NCBI RefSeq assembly: GCF_018402495.1
Contig: NZ_JAGYIU010000004.1
Span: 310,001 to 374,000, forward strand
From: Pseudoalteromonas sp.
GTDB taxonomy: Bacteria > Pseudomonadota > Gammaproteobacteria > Enterobacterales > Alteromonadaceae
Reading direction: 5' to 3'
Length of the DNA stretch: 64,000 nt
The translations under genes and the position numbers were made by a program. The notes under the pieces are model-generated. The model was not told the origin of the DNA. It was given only the letters and a program-made list of their open reading frames with translations, and did no database searches. The stretch's first letter is position 1. Every line of letters begins with the position of its first letter. Shown one piece after another: positions 37,610 to 47,438 of the stretch.

Positions 37610-38452
37610 ATGAAAATTACTAAAGTGCTTACAGCTTATGCTACCCAAGATGGCGATGGTGTTAATATTCGTCGTATACCTGGGTTTGATGGTAAATATT
37701 TAGATCCATTTTTAATGATAGATGAACTTAAATCTGACAATAAAAGTGACTATATTGGTGGCTTTCCTCCTCACCCGCATCGAGGTATCGAAACCTTTAC
37801 CTATATTTTAAAAGGCGGATTTGAACATCAAGACCAAATGGGTAACAAAAAAGCGATTCGCGTGGGTGACGTACAATGGATGAGTACCGGTAGCGGTGTT
37901 ATGCACAGTGAAATGCCACTTGCAGATGCTGAACAAGGTTTACATGGCTTTCAAATTTGGCTCAATATGCTAAGTGCTGATAAAATGCGTGAGCCTCAAT
38001 ACCAAGATACCACAGATCATCCTGCACCGAGTTTTACTAATCAGCAAGGTGTTTCACTTAAAGCCTTAGCAGGGACATGGCAATTTGAATCACACCAATT
38101 GGCTGCAAGCTTACAAAACTTAGCTGCTAATGGCGCTATAGCCGATGTAGCTTTACCTGCGGGTGAAGGTCTTCATTTACCGGCTTTAAAACAGCAAAAA
38201 GTAATGATTTATATTCATACAGGCTCATTAATTTCACAGACAGGTGACATGCTTGATGCGGGTAAGTTACTTATATTAGAACCATTGAGTGACATTGTAT
38301 TACAGGCAAAGAAAACAGCGGGAGTTCTTATTTTAGCAGGCGATCCACTTAACCAGCCAATTGTGCACATGGGGCCGTTTGTAATGACTAGTGAAGCTGA
38401 AATTCGCCAAGCTATAAGTGATTACCAAGATGGTTTTTTTGGCTCGCTTTAG
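37610..38452 (+). CDS. Pirin family protein
   Basis: 280 aa, bicupin. Metal-binding residues of the N-terminal cupin are intact: His55 and His57 (FPPHPHRGIET), His99 and Glu101 (GSGVMHSEMP). The pirin family includes quercetin dioxygenases (YhhW) and regulators; the bacterial role is often unknown. The C-terminal cupin (ADVALPAGEGLHLPAL) ends with PFVMTSEAEIRQAISDYQDGFFG, the pirin C-terminal signature. Confidence 0.93.
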   Translation: MKITKVLTAYATQDGDGVNIRRIPGFDGKYLDPFLMIDELKSDNKSDYIGGFPPHPHRGIETFTYILKGGFEHQDQMGNKKAIRVGDVQWMSTGSGVMHSEMPLADAEQGLHGFQIWLNMLSADKMREPQYQDTTDHPAPSFTNQQGVSLKALAGTWQFESHQLAASLQNLAANGAIADVALPAGEGLHLPALKQQKVMIYIHTGSLISQTGDMLDAGKLLILEPLSDIVLQAKKTAGVLILAGDPLNQPIVHMGPFVMTSEAEIRQAISDYQDGFFGSL

Positions 38453-38459
38453 GAAGAAT

Positions 38460-38702
38460 TTAAGCAAGCAGCTTTAGTAGCCAAGTGTATTTTTTGATTG
38501 TGTTGGCATCACCTTTTGCAGATTCCACAGCCACACCAGCTGCAAACGCACTGGCGAGCCCTATTTTTGTTGCAGCAAAACGCTTGGCTCTATATTTTAT
38601 AGCCGCTAGGTGCTGAGACTTTAGTTCCGCTCGTATAGCGACATCTTTATTTAATTGTTTTACTTGGGAATTAGGTGAGTTGATCAAAAAATTGATTAAC
38701 AT
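38460..38702 (-). CDS. Small protein downstream of YqjE-like gene
   Basis: 80 aa. Positively charged N-terminal half (KQLNKDVAIRAELKSQHLAAIKYRAKRFAATK) followed by a short hydrophobic stretch GLASAFAAGVAVESA. It is third in a set with a YqjE-like and a DUF883 gene, a position occupied by yqjK in E. coli, but sequence similarity to YqjK is not evident to me. Starts 13 bases after the previous stop. Confidence 0.65.
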   Translation of the reverse strand: MLINFLINSPNSQVKQLNKDVAIRAELKSQHLAAIKYRAKRFAATKIGLASAFAAGVAVESAKGDANTIKKYTWLLKLLA

Positions 38703-38715
38703 AATTGCCAGTGCC

Positions 38716-39159
38716 TCATAGTTTGAGTAATTGCTTTAGGCTATTTAACGTTTTGGAAAAGCCAATTTTGTTGCTTAGGTAAATGGCGTTTCGCCATAAC
38801 CAAATTAAGCATAAAGTTTGTAGGCATATCACTACACCAATGCTTAACCATATCGAGTTAAATAGATCAAACGTGGCATAGCCTACAATGCCTAAAAACC
38901 CCACCCACAGTAACACCAAGCCACTGGCAAAACATCCTAGTAGGATGGTGATCAGTGCTAAGGATCTTAACGACAGTTTCCACTCAGCTATGGCTAGCTG
39001 ATGCGTTAACTTTCCTTGTTGGTGATAATCATCCTTGAGCTGCGCTGCATAATCAGCAAGCTTAGCAACATGATCTTGCCAGTCATCGGCTTGTGTAGCG
39101 GCCGATGACTGCGAGTCTGTTGCTTGTGATTCACTTGGTGTTGAATGTTGGTTTTGCAT
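38716..39159 (-). CDS. YqjE-like membrane protein (phage-holin-like superfamily)
   Basis: 147 aa. Polar Ser/Gln-rich N-terminus, amphipathic helix HVAKLADYAAQLKDDYHQQGKL, then two membrane helices (LALITILLGCFASGLVLLWVGFLGIVGYATF and SIWLSIGVVICLQTLCLIWLW). The topology, size and position directly after a DUF883 gene resemble E. coli yqjE in the yqjD-yqjE-yqjK set. Function unknown. Confidence 0.65.
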   Translation of the reverse strand: MQNQHSTPSESQATDSQSSAATQADDWQDHVAKLADYAAQLKDDYHQQGKLTHQLAIAEWKLSLRSLALITILLGCFASGLVLLWVGFLGIVGYATFDLFNSIWLSIGVVICLQTLCLIWLWRNAIYLSNKIGFSKTLNSLKQLLKL

Positions 39160-39165
39160 CAGTAA

Positions 39166-39483
39166 TTACTTACGACGAAACAGTGCTGTAACTAACATAC
39201 CAGCAGCAAATGCAATCCCCGCAGTTGCTAGTGGATTTTCTGATGCGAGTTGACGCGTTTTAGACGTACACTCTTCTATTTTCTCACGTGCAGCTAACTG
39301 CTTTTCATTAAGTGTTTCAGCTGAACTGGTTGCGCCTTTACGAACGCCACTTTCTGCCGCTGCCGCTTTGCTTGATAGTGCATCTACTGCGTCATGCGCG
39401 GCTGATGTTGCTTTGTCTGTTAGTGGGGCTTCATTGTCTTGTTTTGAATCAAGTGGTGTTTTGCTCTTAGTTGCCGTAGCCAT
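39166..39483 (-). CDS. DUF883/ElaB-YqjD family protein
   Basis: 105 aa from the ATG at 39483, with AAGGA 6 bases upstream. Ala/Ser/Lys-rich helical body (AAAAESGVRKGATSSAETLNEKQLAAREKIEEC) and a C-terminal membrane anchor ENPLATAGIAFAAGMLVTALFRRK, the signature of ElaB/YqjD, inner-membrane tail-anchored proteins that bind stationary-phase ribosomes in E. coli. First gene of a three-gene unit with only 6-13 base gaps. Confidence 0.85.
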   Translation of the reverse strand: MATATKSKTPLDSKQDNEAPLTDKATSAAHDAVDALSSKAAAAESGVRKGATSSAETLNEKQLAAREKIEECTSKTRQLASENPLATAGIAFAAGMLVTALFRRK

Positions 39484-39821
39484 AATCAATCCTTATTTTT
39501 TAAAAGTAATTAATGTGGTGCAATGATCGAACCAGTTTTATTTTTTGTTTAAGTTGTTGTTTTTTATGGGTTTGCATTTTTTTGTTTGTTTCTTATGTCG
39601 TTAAGGCTGTAACTATTGCGACACTAGGTTGTAATTTTTACATATTAAAAAATTGTAATTATTTACTGTTTATTTATTAAAAAAATAAGGTCAACAAGCG
39701 GATAAAAAAATCAGAAAAAAATTTTTTATTAGTTGAGTCGATTTTTTATTAAACAATTCAACCGCTTTAATCTGAGCCTTATTTTTTCAGGCTTAGCGGG
39801 GTGTTAAAGCTGGGTGACTTA
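39484..39821. other. AT-rich intergenic region upstream of mraZ
   Basis: Long gap of very AT-rich DNA with poly-A and poly-T tracts (e.g. AAAAAAATCAGAAAAAAATT near 39705) likely to be bent. It carries the promoter of the DUF883 unit at the left. No coding frame or tRNA. Confidence 0.5.
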
Positions 39822-39852
39822 CTTGACAAAAAGGCTTGTCAAGCCCTAAACT
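39822..39852 (+). promoter_or_regulatory. Probable promoter of the dcw cluster with overlapping dyad
   Basis: -35 TTGACA at 39823-39828 and -10 TAAACT at 39847-39852, 18 bases apart. CTTGACAA-AAAGGC-TTGTCAAG is a perfect 8-base inverted repeat (39822-39843) across the -35 and spacer, a possible binding site for another regulator. Confidence 0.7.
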
Positions 39853-39896
39853 GGAGCACTGTGGTAAAAAGTGGTGTTTAGTGGATCAAACTGGAT
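39852..39896 (+). promoter_or_regulatory. MraZ operator: five direct repeats with 10-base period
   Basis: TGGA or TGGT begins at 39852, 39862, 39872, 39882 and 39892, exactly 10 bases apart, in the mraZ leader just after the -10. E. coli MraZ binds three TGGGN repeats with 5-base spacers and mycoplasma MraZ binds AAAGTG-type 10-base repeats. Here the units resemble both (e.g. AAAGTGGTGT). Confidence 0.82.
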
Positions 39897-39942
39897 CGGG
39901 TTAATCAAAACGTTGATTAAAAAATTTTGCAATGGGCTTTTT

Positions 39943-40401
39943 ATGTTTCGTGGTGCAAGTTCGCTGAGTTTGGACGATAAAGGACGTTTTGCGGTACCGA
40001 CTAAGTACCGAGATACGCTGTTGTCTGAAGATCAGGGAACGGTTATTTGTACTGTTGCACTTAATGAACCTTGCCTTTGGTTATACCCGTTTGCTGAGTG
40101 GTTAGAAATAGAGAGCCGTTTAGCAAAAATATCTAATATGAATCCCAGAGCACGACGGATGCAACGTATGTTGTTAGGCAATGCGACAGAGTATCAGCTT
40201 GATAAAAATGGTCGAATTTTGCTGGCGCCTTCATTGCGTTCACATGCAGAACTTGGCAAAAAAATTATGCTGGTGGGCTTAATGAATAAATTTGAAATTT
40301 GGGATGAAGCACGTTGGCACGAACAAATGCGCCAAGACACTGAGCTTGAAAGGCTCGGTGATTTTGAACCCAATGACGATTTAGATAACTTTACCCTCTA
40401 G
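39943..40401 (+). CDS. mraZ: Transcriptional regulator MraZ
   Basis: 152 aa from the ATG at 39943 (MFRGASSLSLDDKGRFAVPTKYR), the same length and start as E. coli MraZ; in-frame codons back to 39871 overlap the operator and are not part of the protein. Two SpoVT/AbrB-like swapped-hairpin halves, each with a DxKGR motif (LDDKGRFAVP, LDKNGRILLAP). Forms ring-shaped oligomers that bind promoter-proximal repeats and repress the dcw operon. First gene of the cluster. Confidence 0.97.
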   Translation: MFRGASSLSLDDKGRFAVPTKYRDTLLSEDQGTVICTVALNEPCLWLYPFAEWLEIESRLAKISNMNPRARRMQRMLLGNATEYQLDKNGRILLAPSLRSHAELGKKIMLVGLMNKFEIWDEARWHEQMRQDTELERLGDFEPNDDLDNFTL

Positions 40402-40430
40402 CAGCACAATAAAAAGGCAGCTAATAGCTA

Positions 40431-41369
40431 ATGACAGCGCAATTTGAACACGTATCCGTATTAATGGATGAAACCATAGATGCACTTGCAATTAAGCCAG
40501 ACGGCATCTACATGGATGGCACCTTTGGACGTGGCGGACATTCAGGGCAGATATTAGCTCGCTTGGGTGATAATGGTCGCCTTCAGGCTATTGACCAAGA
40601 TCCACAAGCTATTAAATCAGCAGAGAAATTTGCAGACGACCCGCGTTTTTCGATTGCCCATTCTCGATTTTCAAAACTATACGAAGTTGCTGAGCAAAAC
40701 GATCTTATTGGTCAGGTTGATGGCATTTTACTTGATATTGGTGTGTCGTCGCCGCAGCTAGATGATGCAGCACGCGGTTTTAGCTTTATGAAAGATGGCC
40801 CGCTCGATATGCGAATGGATCCTAGTACTGGTCGTAGTGCAGCGCAGTGGTTAGCCGAAGCCGAATTAGATGACATTACCCATGTGATTAAAAAGCTAGG
40901 CGAAGAAAAATTTGGTAAACGTATTGCGCACAAAATTTTAGAAGTGCGTGAACACACGCCTATTACCACGACCAAGCAACTTGCTGATTTAGTTGATGAG
41001 GCTGTACCGGTTAAAGATAAGTTTAAACACCCTGCAACGCGTACATTTCAGGCTATTCGTATTTATATCAATAGCGAATTAGAGGAAATTCAAACGGCAT
41101 TACAGGCGGCGATTAAAGTGCTTAAGCCGGGGGGACGTTTAGTCGTTATCTCTTTTCATTCGCTAGAAGATCGCATAGTAAAACAATTTATAAAAAAACA
41201 GAGTAAGGGAGAAGCGATACCCAGAGGTCTGCCTTTAACCGATGCACAAATAAATAAAAACCTGACGTTAAAGGCAGTGGGTAAAGCTATTAAACCAAGT
41301 GCTGATGAAGTGGCGCGTAATCCACGCTCTCGCAGCTCAGTGCTAAGGATCGCACAGAGGTTGGGATGA
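40431..41369 (+). CDS. rsmH: 16S rRNA m4C1402 methyltransferase RsmH (MraW)
   Basis: 312 aa. SAM motifs [41 protein letters not shown] with DMRMD, and C-terminal [28 protein letters not shown]. Methylates N4 of C1402, the base also modified by RsmI. Second gene of the dcw cluster; its stop overlaps the ftsL start by 4 bases (ATGA). Confidence 0.98.
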   Translation: MTAQFEHVSVLMDETIDALAIKPDGIYMDGTFGRGGHSGQILARLGDNGRLQAIDQDPQAIKSAEKFADDPRFSIAHSRFSKLYEVAEQNDLIGQVDGILLDIGVSSPQLDDAARGFSFMKDGPLDMRMDPSTGRSAAQWLAEAELDDITHVIKKLGEEKFGKRIAHKILEVREHTPITTTKQLADLVDEAVPVKDKFKHPATRTFQAIRIYINSELEEIQTALQAAIKVLKPGGRLVVISFHSLEDRIVKQFIKKQSKGEAIPRGLPLTDAQINKNLTLKAVGKAIKPSADEVARNPRSRSSVLRIAQRLG

Positions 41370-41692
41370 GTAAAAAAGCGAGCTATCGCCAGCCCAATTT
41401 ATTTATCGAAATAATTAAAGGTCTAGGTGCAAACAAAATCACCTTGGCTTTATTGGTTGTGATATTTGTATCAAGCTTGAGCGCGGTGCAAATAACTCAC
41501 TTATCACGATCGCAGTTAATTAAGCAAGACTCCTTACTTCAAGAGCGTGATGAGTTGGATTTAGAGTGGCGTTATTTTTTAGTGGAAGAAGAGTTTTATT
41601 CACAACATGCGCGCATTGAAGAAGTAGCAACGTCACAACTTGAAATGAAGCGGCCAACCAGCCAAGATGAGCAGGTAATCATATTAAGATGA
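41366..41692 (+). CDS. ftsL: Cell division protein FtsL
   Basis: 108 aa. Short cytoplasmic N-terminus, one membrane helix ([19 protein letters not shown], ~26-46) and a periplasmic coiled-coil leucine-zipper region ([27 protein letters not shown]). Forms the FtsQLB complex. Sequence is poorly conserved in general, but size, topology and position between rsmH and ftsI are decisive. ATGA overlaps on both sides. Confidence 0.95.
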   Translation: MSKKASYRQPNLFIEIIKGLGANKITLALLVVIFVSSLSAVQITHLSRSQLIKQDSLLQERDELDLEWRYFLVEEEFYSQHARIEEVATSQLEMKRPTSQDEQVIILR

Positions 41693-43506
41693 GAACGCGA
41701 GGCAAAAAAACAGTCAATAAACTAATCGCATGGCGCTTTATTTTAGTGTGTACGGTGATTTTTTTAGTGTTTGTGACTTTGGTGTCACGTGCTGCTTACT
41801 TGCAAGTAATTGAACCCGATAAAGCACGTTCTGAAAGCGATAAGCGCACGGTACGTATAGAAAGACTACATGTACAACGTGGAATGATCTTTGATCGTAA
41901 TGGTAAAGAGCTTGCCGTGAGTGTGCCTGTAGTGAGTGTGTATGCAGATCCTAAAGCTTTGCATAAATCATTGGTTAGCAAAGTCCTCAGGCAAGCTCGT
42001 AAAAATGGTGAAGATCAGCAAACACTGCGTGAAAATGTCGCTGAGCTAAATAAGCGTACTGCCCTGTATTATGAAAACGACTTACGCTGGCGTGAATTAG
42101 CCGATGTACTGCGCATTGAACCTAGCAAAATTAATTCGCGATTACTTGATGATCCAAGTCGTCGATTTGTTTACTTAAAACGCCAAGTCACCCCTGCTGT
42201 GGCTAATTACATTGGTGATTTACGCCTACCTGGTATTCATTTATTGGATGAATCAAAACGTTATTACCCCGCCGGTGAAGTAAGTGCACATATTATTGGG
42301 TTTACCAATATTGACGGAAAAGGTATTGAAGGCATTGAAAAGCTTTACGAAAACGCATTAACCGGTGAAGAGGGCCGCCGCACTATTCGAAAAGATGCGC
42401 AAGGGCGTGAAGTTGAAGTACTCGATGAGCGCGAGCGTGTAGAGCCCGAAAACATTCAGCTAAGTATTGATCAACGTATTCAAGCCATTGCCTATAAAGC
42501 GGTAAAATCAGCGGTATTAACTTACAAGGCGACATCGGGTTCTGCCATGGTAGTTGATGTAAGAACTGGTGAAGTATTGGCCATGGTCAATAGTCCGTCA
42601 TTTAATCCTAACAACTTAAGCGGGGCAGCTCCGCATAAACGTCGTAATCGTGCAATTACTGATTTGTTTGAACCTGGCTCAACTGTTAAGCCCCTAGCCA
42701 TCTTAGCTGGATTAGACTACGGCACAATCCAACCGGATGACGAAGTTGATACCTACCCAGGCTGGATGCGTTTAGGGGGCAGCTTAGTACAAGATACCCG
42801 TAATCACGGTGAAATGACGCTGCGCGATATTTTAAAATATTCCAGCAATATGGGCGTAACTAAAATAAGTCAAACCGTTCCAAAAGACTACTTTGTGGGT
42901 TTGTATCAAAAAGTGGGGTTTGGTAGTGATAGCGGTACTGGTATGGTAGGGGAAAGCAGTGGTTTATTTTACCCTAACCGCCGTTGGTCAGATCACGAAA
43001 TTGCAGCGCTCTCGTTTGGTTATAATATTGCCGTGAGTACCGCGCAAATGGCACGTTTTTACGCCATGTTGGGCTCAGGTGGTGTTAACCGCCCGCTTAC
43101 TGTACTAAAGCAAGATTCTATTCCTGAAGGAGAGCGTATTTTTCAACAAAAAGACGTTGAAGCCCTTGTGCATATGATGGAAAGCGTGTTTGAAAAAGGC
43201 GGTACCGCAAGACGCATTAAAGTGGATGGTTATCGCGCTGCTGGTAAAACGGGCACCTCTAAAAAAGCCGCTGCTGGTGGCTATGGTGACGAATATGTAG
43301 GTTACTTTGCCGGTATTGCCCCTGCAAGTAACCCGCGGTTAGCCGTTGTGGTATTGATCAACGAGCCCGGTGGAGATGTTTATTATGGCGGTGCGACGGC
43401 AGGTCCAGCATTTGCAGAAATAATCTCTAATTCATTAAGAATTTTAAACGTTGCCCCAGATAAAGATTCGGTGGCATTCGTGAAAGGCAAAGATGATGGT
43501 GCGTGA
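41689..43506 (+). CDS. ftsI: Peptidoglycan D,D-transpeptidase FtsI (PBP3)
   Basis: 605 aa. One N-terminal membrane helix (~13-35), the RGxxxDRNGxxLA motif (RGMIFDRNGKELAVS, 64-78), PBP dimerisation domain, and transpeptidase domain with Ser331 (STVK), SSN (385-387) and KTG (520-522). Cross-links septal peptidoglycan together with FtsW. Overlaps ftsL (ATGA) and murE by 14 bases. An insertion-like Lys/Arg-rich loop (SKVLRQARKNGED) lies at ~97-110. Confidence 0.98.
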   Translation: MRTRGKKTVNKLIAWRFILVCTVIFLVFVTLVSRAAYLQVIEPDKARSESDKRTVRIERLHVQRGMIFDRNGKELAVSVPVVSVYADPKALHKSLVSKVLRQARKNGEDQQTLRENVAELNKRTALYYENDLRWRELADVLRIEPSKINSRLLDDPSRRFVYLKRQVTPAVANYIGDLRLPGIHLLDESKRYYPAGEVSAHIIGFTNIDGKGIEGIEKLYENALTGEEGRRTIRKDAQGREVEVLDERERVEPENIQLSIDQRIQAIAYKAVKSAVLTYKATSGSAMVVDVRTGEVLAMVNSPSFNPNNLSGAAPHKRRNRAITDLFEPGSTVKPLAILAGLDYGTIQPDDEVDTYPGWMRLGGSLVQDTRNHGEMTLRDILKYSSNMGVTKISQTVPKDYFVGLYQKVGFGSDSGTGMVGESSGLFYPNRRWSDHEIAALSFGYNIAVSTAQMARFYAMLGSGGVNRPLTVLKQDSIPEGERIFQQKDVEALVHMMESVFEKGGTARRIKVDGYRAAGKTGTSKKAAAGGYGDEYVGYFAGIAPASNPRLAVVVLINEPGGDVYYGGATAGPAFAEIISNSLRILNVAPDKDSVAFVKGKDDGA

Positions 43507-44977
43507 TTTACACACAATTTTAAAACATTTAGAAATAGATGCAGCACGTTTAATAGTAAACGAGCTACGTTTAGATAGCCGCGATGTCAAACCAGGTGAT
43601 GTGTTTGTGGCGATAAAAGGGCATCAGCTTGATGGCGGACACTTTATTGATAAAGCGATTGAAAATGGTGCCAGTGCCATTATTGCCGACAGACTTTGCG
43701 AGTTTGAAAGTGATTTTGAACCGCTATATTTAGTCTCTGAACTCAACAAAAAGCTGCCAGAATTAGCGTGTCAATTTTACCAGCAGCCTAGCCAACAATT
43801 AGACTTAATTGGCGTAACAGGCACTAATGGTAAATCAACAACAACCGCAATGATTGCTCATTTAGCACAATTTTGTGATATCCAAGCCGCTATTATTGGC
43901 ACCTTAGGTTATGGCCATCCTGATAACTTAACAGCGCTACAAAATACCACGCCTTCGGCAGTTGATTTACAACGTATTTTAAGCAATTTAAGCGATCAGC
44001 AATATCGCTTAGTCGCTATGGAAGTATCATCCCACGGTTTGGTGCAGCATCGCGTTGAGCAGTGTCATTTTAAAGCAGCTGTATTTACTAACTTATCTCG
44101 CGATCACTTAGATTATCATGGCAATATGAATAGCTATGGCGATGCAAAGTTGATGCTGTTTCGTGATTTTGATGCCACTAATGTCATTCTTAATCAAGAC
44201 GACGGACAAGCACAGCAATGGATTGAAAAATACAGCTTTAATAATTTAGTGTGTTATGGGCGTAAAAACTTAGCGCCTAAAAATACACAATGTGTTTATT
44301 TTAGTGACGTTAGCTATTCAGCTACCGGTATTTCGGCGCAGTTAGCCACAAGTTGGGGGGATGTTGCTATAAAATCCCCACTGTTTGGTGAATTTAATCT
44401 TTATAATTTAACCGCCGCTTTAGCAACGCTATTATCGCTAGGTTATCCATTGGCGCAGTTAGCGGCAGGGTGTGAGTATTTACAGCCGGTTGCAGGCAGA
44501 ATGCAAGCATTTTCAACTCCTAATATGCCTACTTGTGTGGTTGATTATGCACACACGCCTGATGCACTCGCTTTAGCATTACAAGCGCTGCAACAACATG
44601 TACCAGGTGGTGTAAGTTGTGTATTTGGCTGTGGTGGCGACAGAGATAAAGGTAAACGTATATTAATGGCGCAAGCCGCTGAACAATTTGCAGACAAGGT
44701 GATCATCACCAGTGATAACCCGCGCTCTGAAGATCCTAATGCAATTATTAATGACGTAGCTGCAGGTTTAGCGCACCCAGAGCGTGCCCATTTAGAGGCA
44801 GACCGCGCTACAGCAATACAATTTGCTATTAGTAACGCCAAAGCAGGCGAGGTTATTTTAATCGCCGGTAAAGGGCACGAAGACTATCAAATTATAGGTG
44901 ATAAACGCATCAATTTTTGCGACCGCCAATTTGTACAACAACAATTAAAAAATGCAGTAAGAGGGTCTCAAGCATGA
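43493..44977 (+). CDS. murE: UDP-MurNAc-Ala-Glu:meso-DAP ligase MurE
   Basis: 494 aa. P-loop GTNGKST (110-116), the DNPRSEDP motif that selects meso-diaminopimelate over lysine, and GKGHEDYQ near the end. Adds meso-DAP to the nucleotide precursor in the cytoplasm. The start is ATGATG at 43493, inside ftsI; either ATG may be used. The stop overlaps murF by ATGA. Confirms a gram-negative type peptidoglycan. Confidence 0.97.
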   Translation: MMVRDLHTILKHLEIDAARLIVNELRLDSRDVKPGDVFVAIKGHQLDGGHFIDKAIENGASAIIADRLCEFESDFEPLYLVSELNKKLPELACQFYQQPSQQLDLIGVTGTNGKSTTTAMIAHLAQFCDIQAAIIGTLGYGHPDNLTALQNTTPSAVDLQRILSNLSDQQYRLVAMEVSSHGLVQHRVEQCHFKAAVFTNLSRDHLDYHGNMNSYGDAKLMLFRDFDATNVILNQDDGQAQQWIEKYSFNNLVCYGRKNLAPKNTQCVYFSDVSYSATGISAQLATSWGDVAIKSPLFGEFNLYNLTAALATLLSLGYPLAQLAAGCEYLQPVAGRMQAFSTPNMPTCVVDYAHTPDALALALQALQQHVPGGVSCVFGCGGDRDKGKRILMAQAAEQFADKVIITSDNPRSEDPNAIINDVAAGLAHPERAHLEADRATAIQFAISNAKAGEVILIAGKGHEDYQIIGDKRINFCDRQFVQQQLKNAVRGSQA

Positions 44978-46362
44978 TCCCAATGGATTTTGATTGGCTA
45001 GCTAACGTGCTAGCAACGGATTATCAGGGTGATAATCGCAAGGTGATAAATATAAACACTGATACGCGTACTTTATGTGATGGTGAAGTATTTTTGGCAC
45101 TAAAAGGCCCTAATTTTGATGGCCATAAGTTTATTGCCCAGGCTAAACAAAAAGGCGCTATTGGTGTGATTGTTGATCACGCTGTTAATACCGATATTGC
45201 TCAATTTGTAGTGCCTGATACACGCATTGCGTTGGGTGAGTTAGGTGCGGCGGTTATGGCAAGTGTGGCACCTAAAACCATTGCTATTACAGGCAGTGTA
45301 GGTAAAACCACAGTCAAAGAAATGTGTGCCGCTATTTTATCAAGCAAAGGGGATGTATTAGCGACCAAAGGGAATTTTAATAACGATATTGGCGTACCGT
45401 TAACGTTATTGAGATTAGAGCCACAACATCGTTATGCGGTTATTGAGCTCGGTGCTAATCATATTGGTGAAATTGCGTACACCACCGCGATGACCAAACC
45501 TGATGTAGCAGTGGTATGTAATGTTGCTGCGGCGCATTTAGAAGGCTTTGGTAGCCTGCAAGGTGTGGCACAAGCGAAAGGCGAAATTTACGACGGGTTA
45601 AAAAAAGATGGCATTGCCATCGTCAATTGCGACAGTGACTTCAGCCAATATTGGCTTGATAAGTTAGCAACACGCAATATTAAGTGTATTTCTAGTACTG
45701 AAAAGCGCGATATATGGGCTGAGGAGATTCGTTTAGACGATAGTGCACGTGCCAGCTTTACCTTATGCACGGCCGAACAACGAGTACCTGTTACCTTAGC
45801 TTTACCAGGTAAACATAATGTTAATAATGCGCTAATTGCTGCCGCTTTGACGCGTGAATTTGATGTGTCGCTTGAGGAGATAGCGCACGCATTAGCCAAT
45901 ATGGGAGAGGTTAAAGGACGGGTTAATCTAATTAAAGCGGGTGACTCTTTAACCATTATTGATGATACCTATAATGCTAACGTTAAGTCGGTAAAAGCAG
46001 CGATTGATTTACTCAGTGATATACAAGGTCATCGTATTTTGGCACTCGGAGATATGGGGGAATTAGGTGAAGATGCCCGTAAATATCATCAGGAAGTGGG
46101 TGAGTACGCATTAGCGCAAGGGATTGATGAGTTATTTACACTGGGTGTATTAAGTAAGTATGCAAGCGATGTATTTGCGCTGCCAAATCGTCATTTCTCA
46201 AACCGTGAGCAAATGCTGCAGCAAATTCAAAATAGCATTAGCAAAGTAGATAAAAAAATTACCCTTGTCGTGAAAGGATCACGCAGTTCTCGCATGGAGC
46301 TTTTAGTAACCGATTTAGTTAATGGCCAGCAACAAGCCATCAATGGAGCATCATCATGTTAG
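44974..46362 (+). CDS. murF: UDP-MurNAc-tripeptide:D-Ala-D-Ala ligase MurF
   Basis: 462 aa from the ATG at 44974 (ATGA overlap with murE, GAGG upstream); a longer frame from 44917 lies inside murE and is unlikely. Mur ligase motifs: [24 protein letters not shown]-loop [39 protein letters not shown]. Completes the pentapeptide with D-Ala-D-Ala made by DdlB. Overlaps mraY by 7 bases. Confidence 0.97.
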   Translation: MIPMDFDWLANVLATDYQGDNRKVININTDTRTLCDGEVFLALKGPNFDGHKFIAQAKQKGAIGVIVDHAVNTDIAQFVVPDTRIALGELGAAVMASVAPKTIAITGSVGKTTVKEMCAAILSSKGDVLATKGNFNNDIGVPLTLLRLEPQHRYAVIELGANHIGEIAYTTAMTKPDVAVVCNVAAAHLEGFGSLQGVAQAKGEIYDGLKKDGIAIVNCDSDFSQYWLDKLATRNIKCISSTEKRDIWAEEIRLDDSARASFTLCTAEQRVPVTLALPGKHNVNNALIAAALTREFDVSLEEIAHALANMGEVKGRVNLIKAGDSLTIIDDTYNANVKSVKAAIDLLSDIQGHRILALGDMGELGEDARKYHQEVGEYALAQGIDELFTLGVLSKYASDVFALPNRHFSNREQMLQQIQNSISKVDKKITLVVKGSRSSRMELLVTDLVNGQQQAINGASSC

Positions 46363-47438
46363 TTTGGCTGGCTGAGTATTTAACTCAATATTATAGTGGC
46401 TTTAATGTTTTTTCGTATTTAACTCTGCGTGCTATTTTAGGTATTTTAACCGCATTAATGATGTCGCTGTATTTTGGACCTAAGTTAATTCGTGGTTTAC
46501 AGCGCATGCAAATAGGCCAAACAGTGCGCGACGATGGTCCGCAATCGCATTTATCTAAATCGGGTACGCCTACTATGGGTGGCTTACTTATTTTAGCGGC
46601 AATTTTTACCAGCACTTTATTATGGGCAGATCTTTCAAACAAATACGTGTGGGCCACTTTATTTGTAATTGGTTCGCTAGGTATTGTGGGCTTTATTGAT
46701 GATTACCGTAAAGTGATCCGCAAAGATCCCAAAGGACTTATTGCCAAGTGGAAGTACTTTTGGCAATCGGTAATTGCATTGGTTGTGGCAACAGCACTTT
46801 ATATGACCAGTACCCAGGCGACAGAGACATCGCTTGTAGTGCCATTCTTTAAAGATGTGCTACCACAGTTAGGGTTGTTTTATATTGTGATTACGTACTT
46901 TGCGTTAGTGGGCACGTCAAACGCAGTTAATTTAACCGACGGCCTAGATGGTTTGGCCATTGTACCTACTATTTTGGTGGCTGCGGCACTGGCTATTATT
47001 GCTTATTTAACTGGGAATATTAATTTTTCGGCTTATTTACATATTCCGCATTTACCACTGGCGAGTGAGTTGGTTGTGGTGTGTACCGCTATTGTGGGGG
47101 CTGGGTTAGGTTTTTTATGGTTTAACACTTATCCAGCGCAAGTATTTATGGGGGATGTGGGTTCATTAGCACTCGGTGGTGCGCTGGGTATAATTGCGGT
47201 ACTTGTTCGTCAAGAGCTGTTGCTGATAATTATGGGGGGCGTTTTTGTAATGGAAGCGCTGTCGGTAATTTTACAAGTTGGATCTTATAAGTTACGCGGG
47301 CAACGTATTTTTAGAATGGCGCCGATTCATCATCATTACGAACTTAAAGGTTGGCCTGAGCCACGGGTTATTGTGCGCTTTTGGATAATTTCTATTGTGC
47401 TGGTACTTGCTGGCCTTGCGACATTAAAGATTCGATAA
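46356..47438 (+). CDS. mraY: Phospho-MurNAc-pentapeptide transferase MraY
   Basis: 360 aa, ten membrane helices. Motifs: [23 protein letters not shown] [27 protein letters not shown] and [15 protein letters not shown]; the Asp pairs that bind magnesium are intact. Makes lipid I from UDP-MurNAc-pentapeptide and undecaprenyl phosphate at the inner membrane. Same length as E. coli MraY. Abuts murD. Confidence 0.98.
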   Translation: MLVWLAEYLTQYYSGFNVFSYLTLRAILGILTALMMSLYFGPKLIRGLQRMQIGQTVRDDGPQSHLSKSGTPTMGGLLILAAIFTSTLLWADLSNKYVWATLFVIGSLGIVGFIDDYRKVIRKDPKGLIAKWKYFWQSVIALVVATALYMTSTQATETSLVVPFFKDVLPQLGLFYIVITYFALVGTSNAVNLTDGLDGLAIVPTILVAAALAIIAYLTGNINFSAYLHIPHLPLASELVVVCTAIVGAGLGFLWFNTYPAQVFMGDVGSLALGGALGIIAVLVRQELLLIIMGGVFVMEALSVILQVGSYKLRGQRIFRMAPIHHHYELKGWPEPRVIVRFWIISIVLVLAGLATLKIR

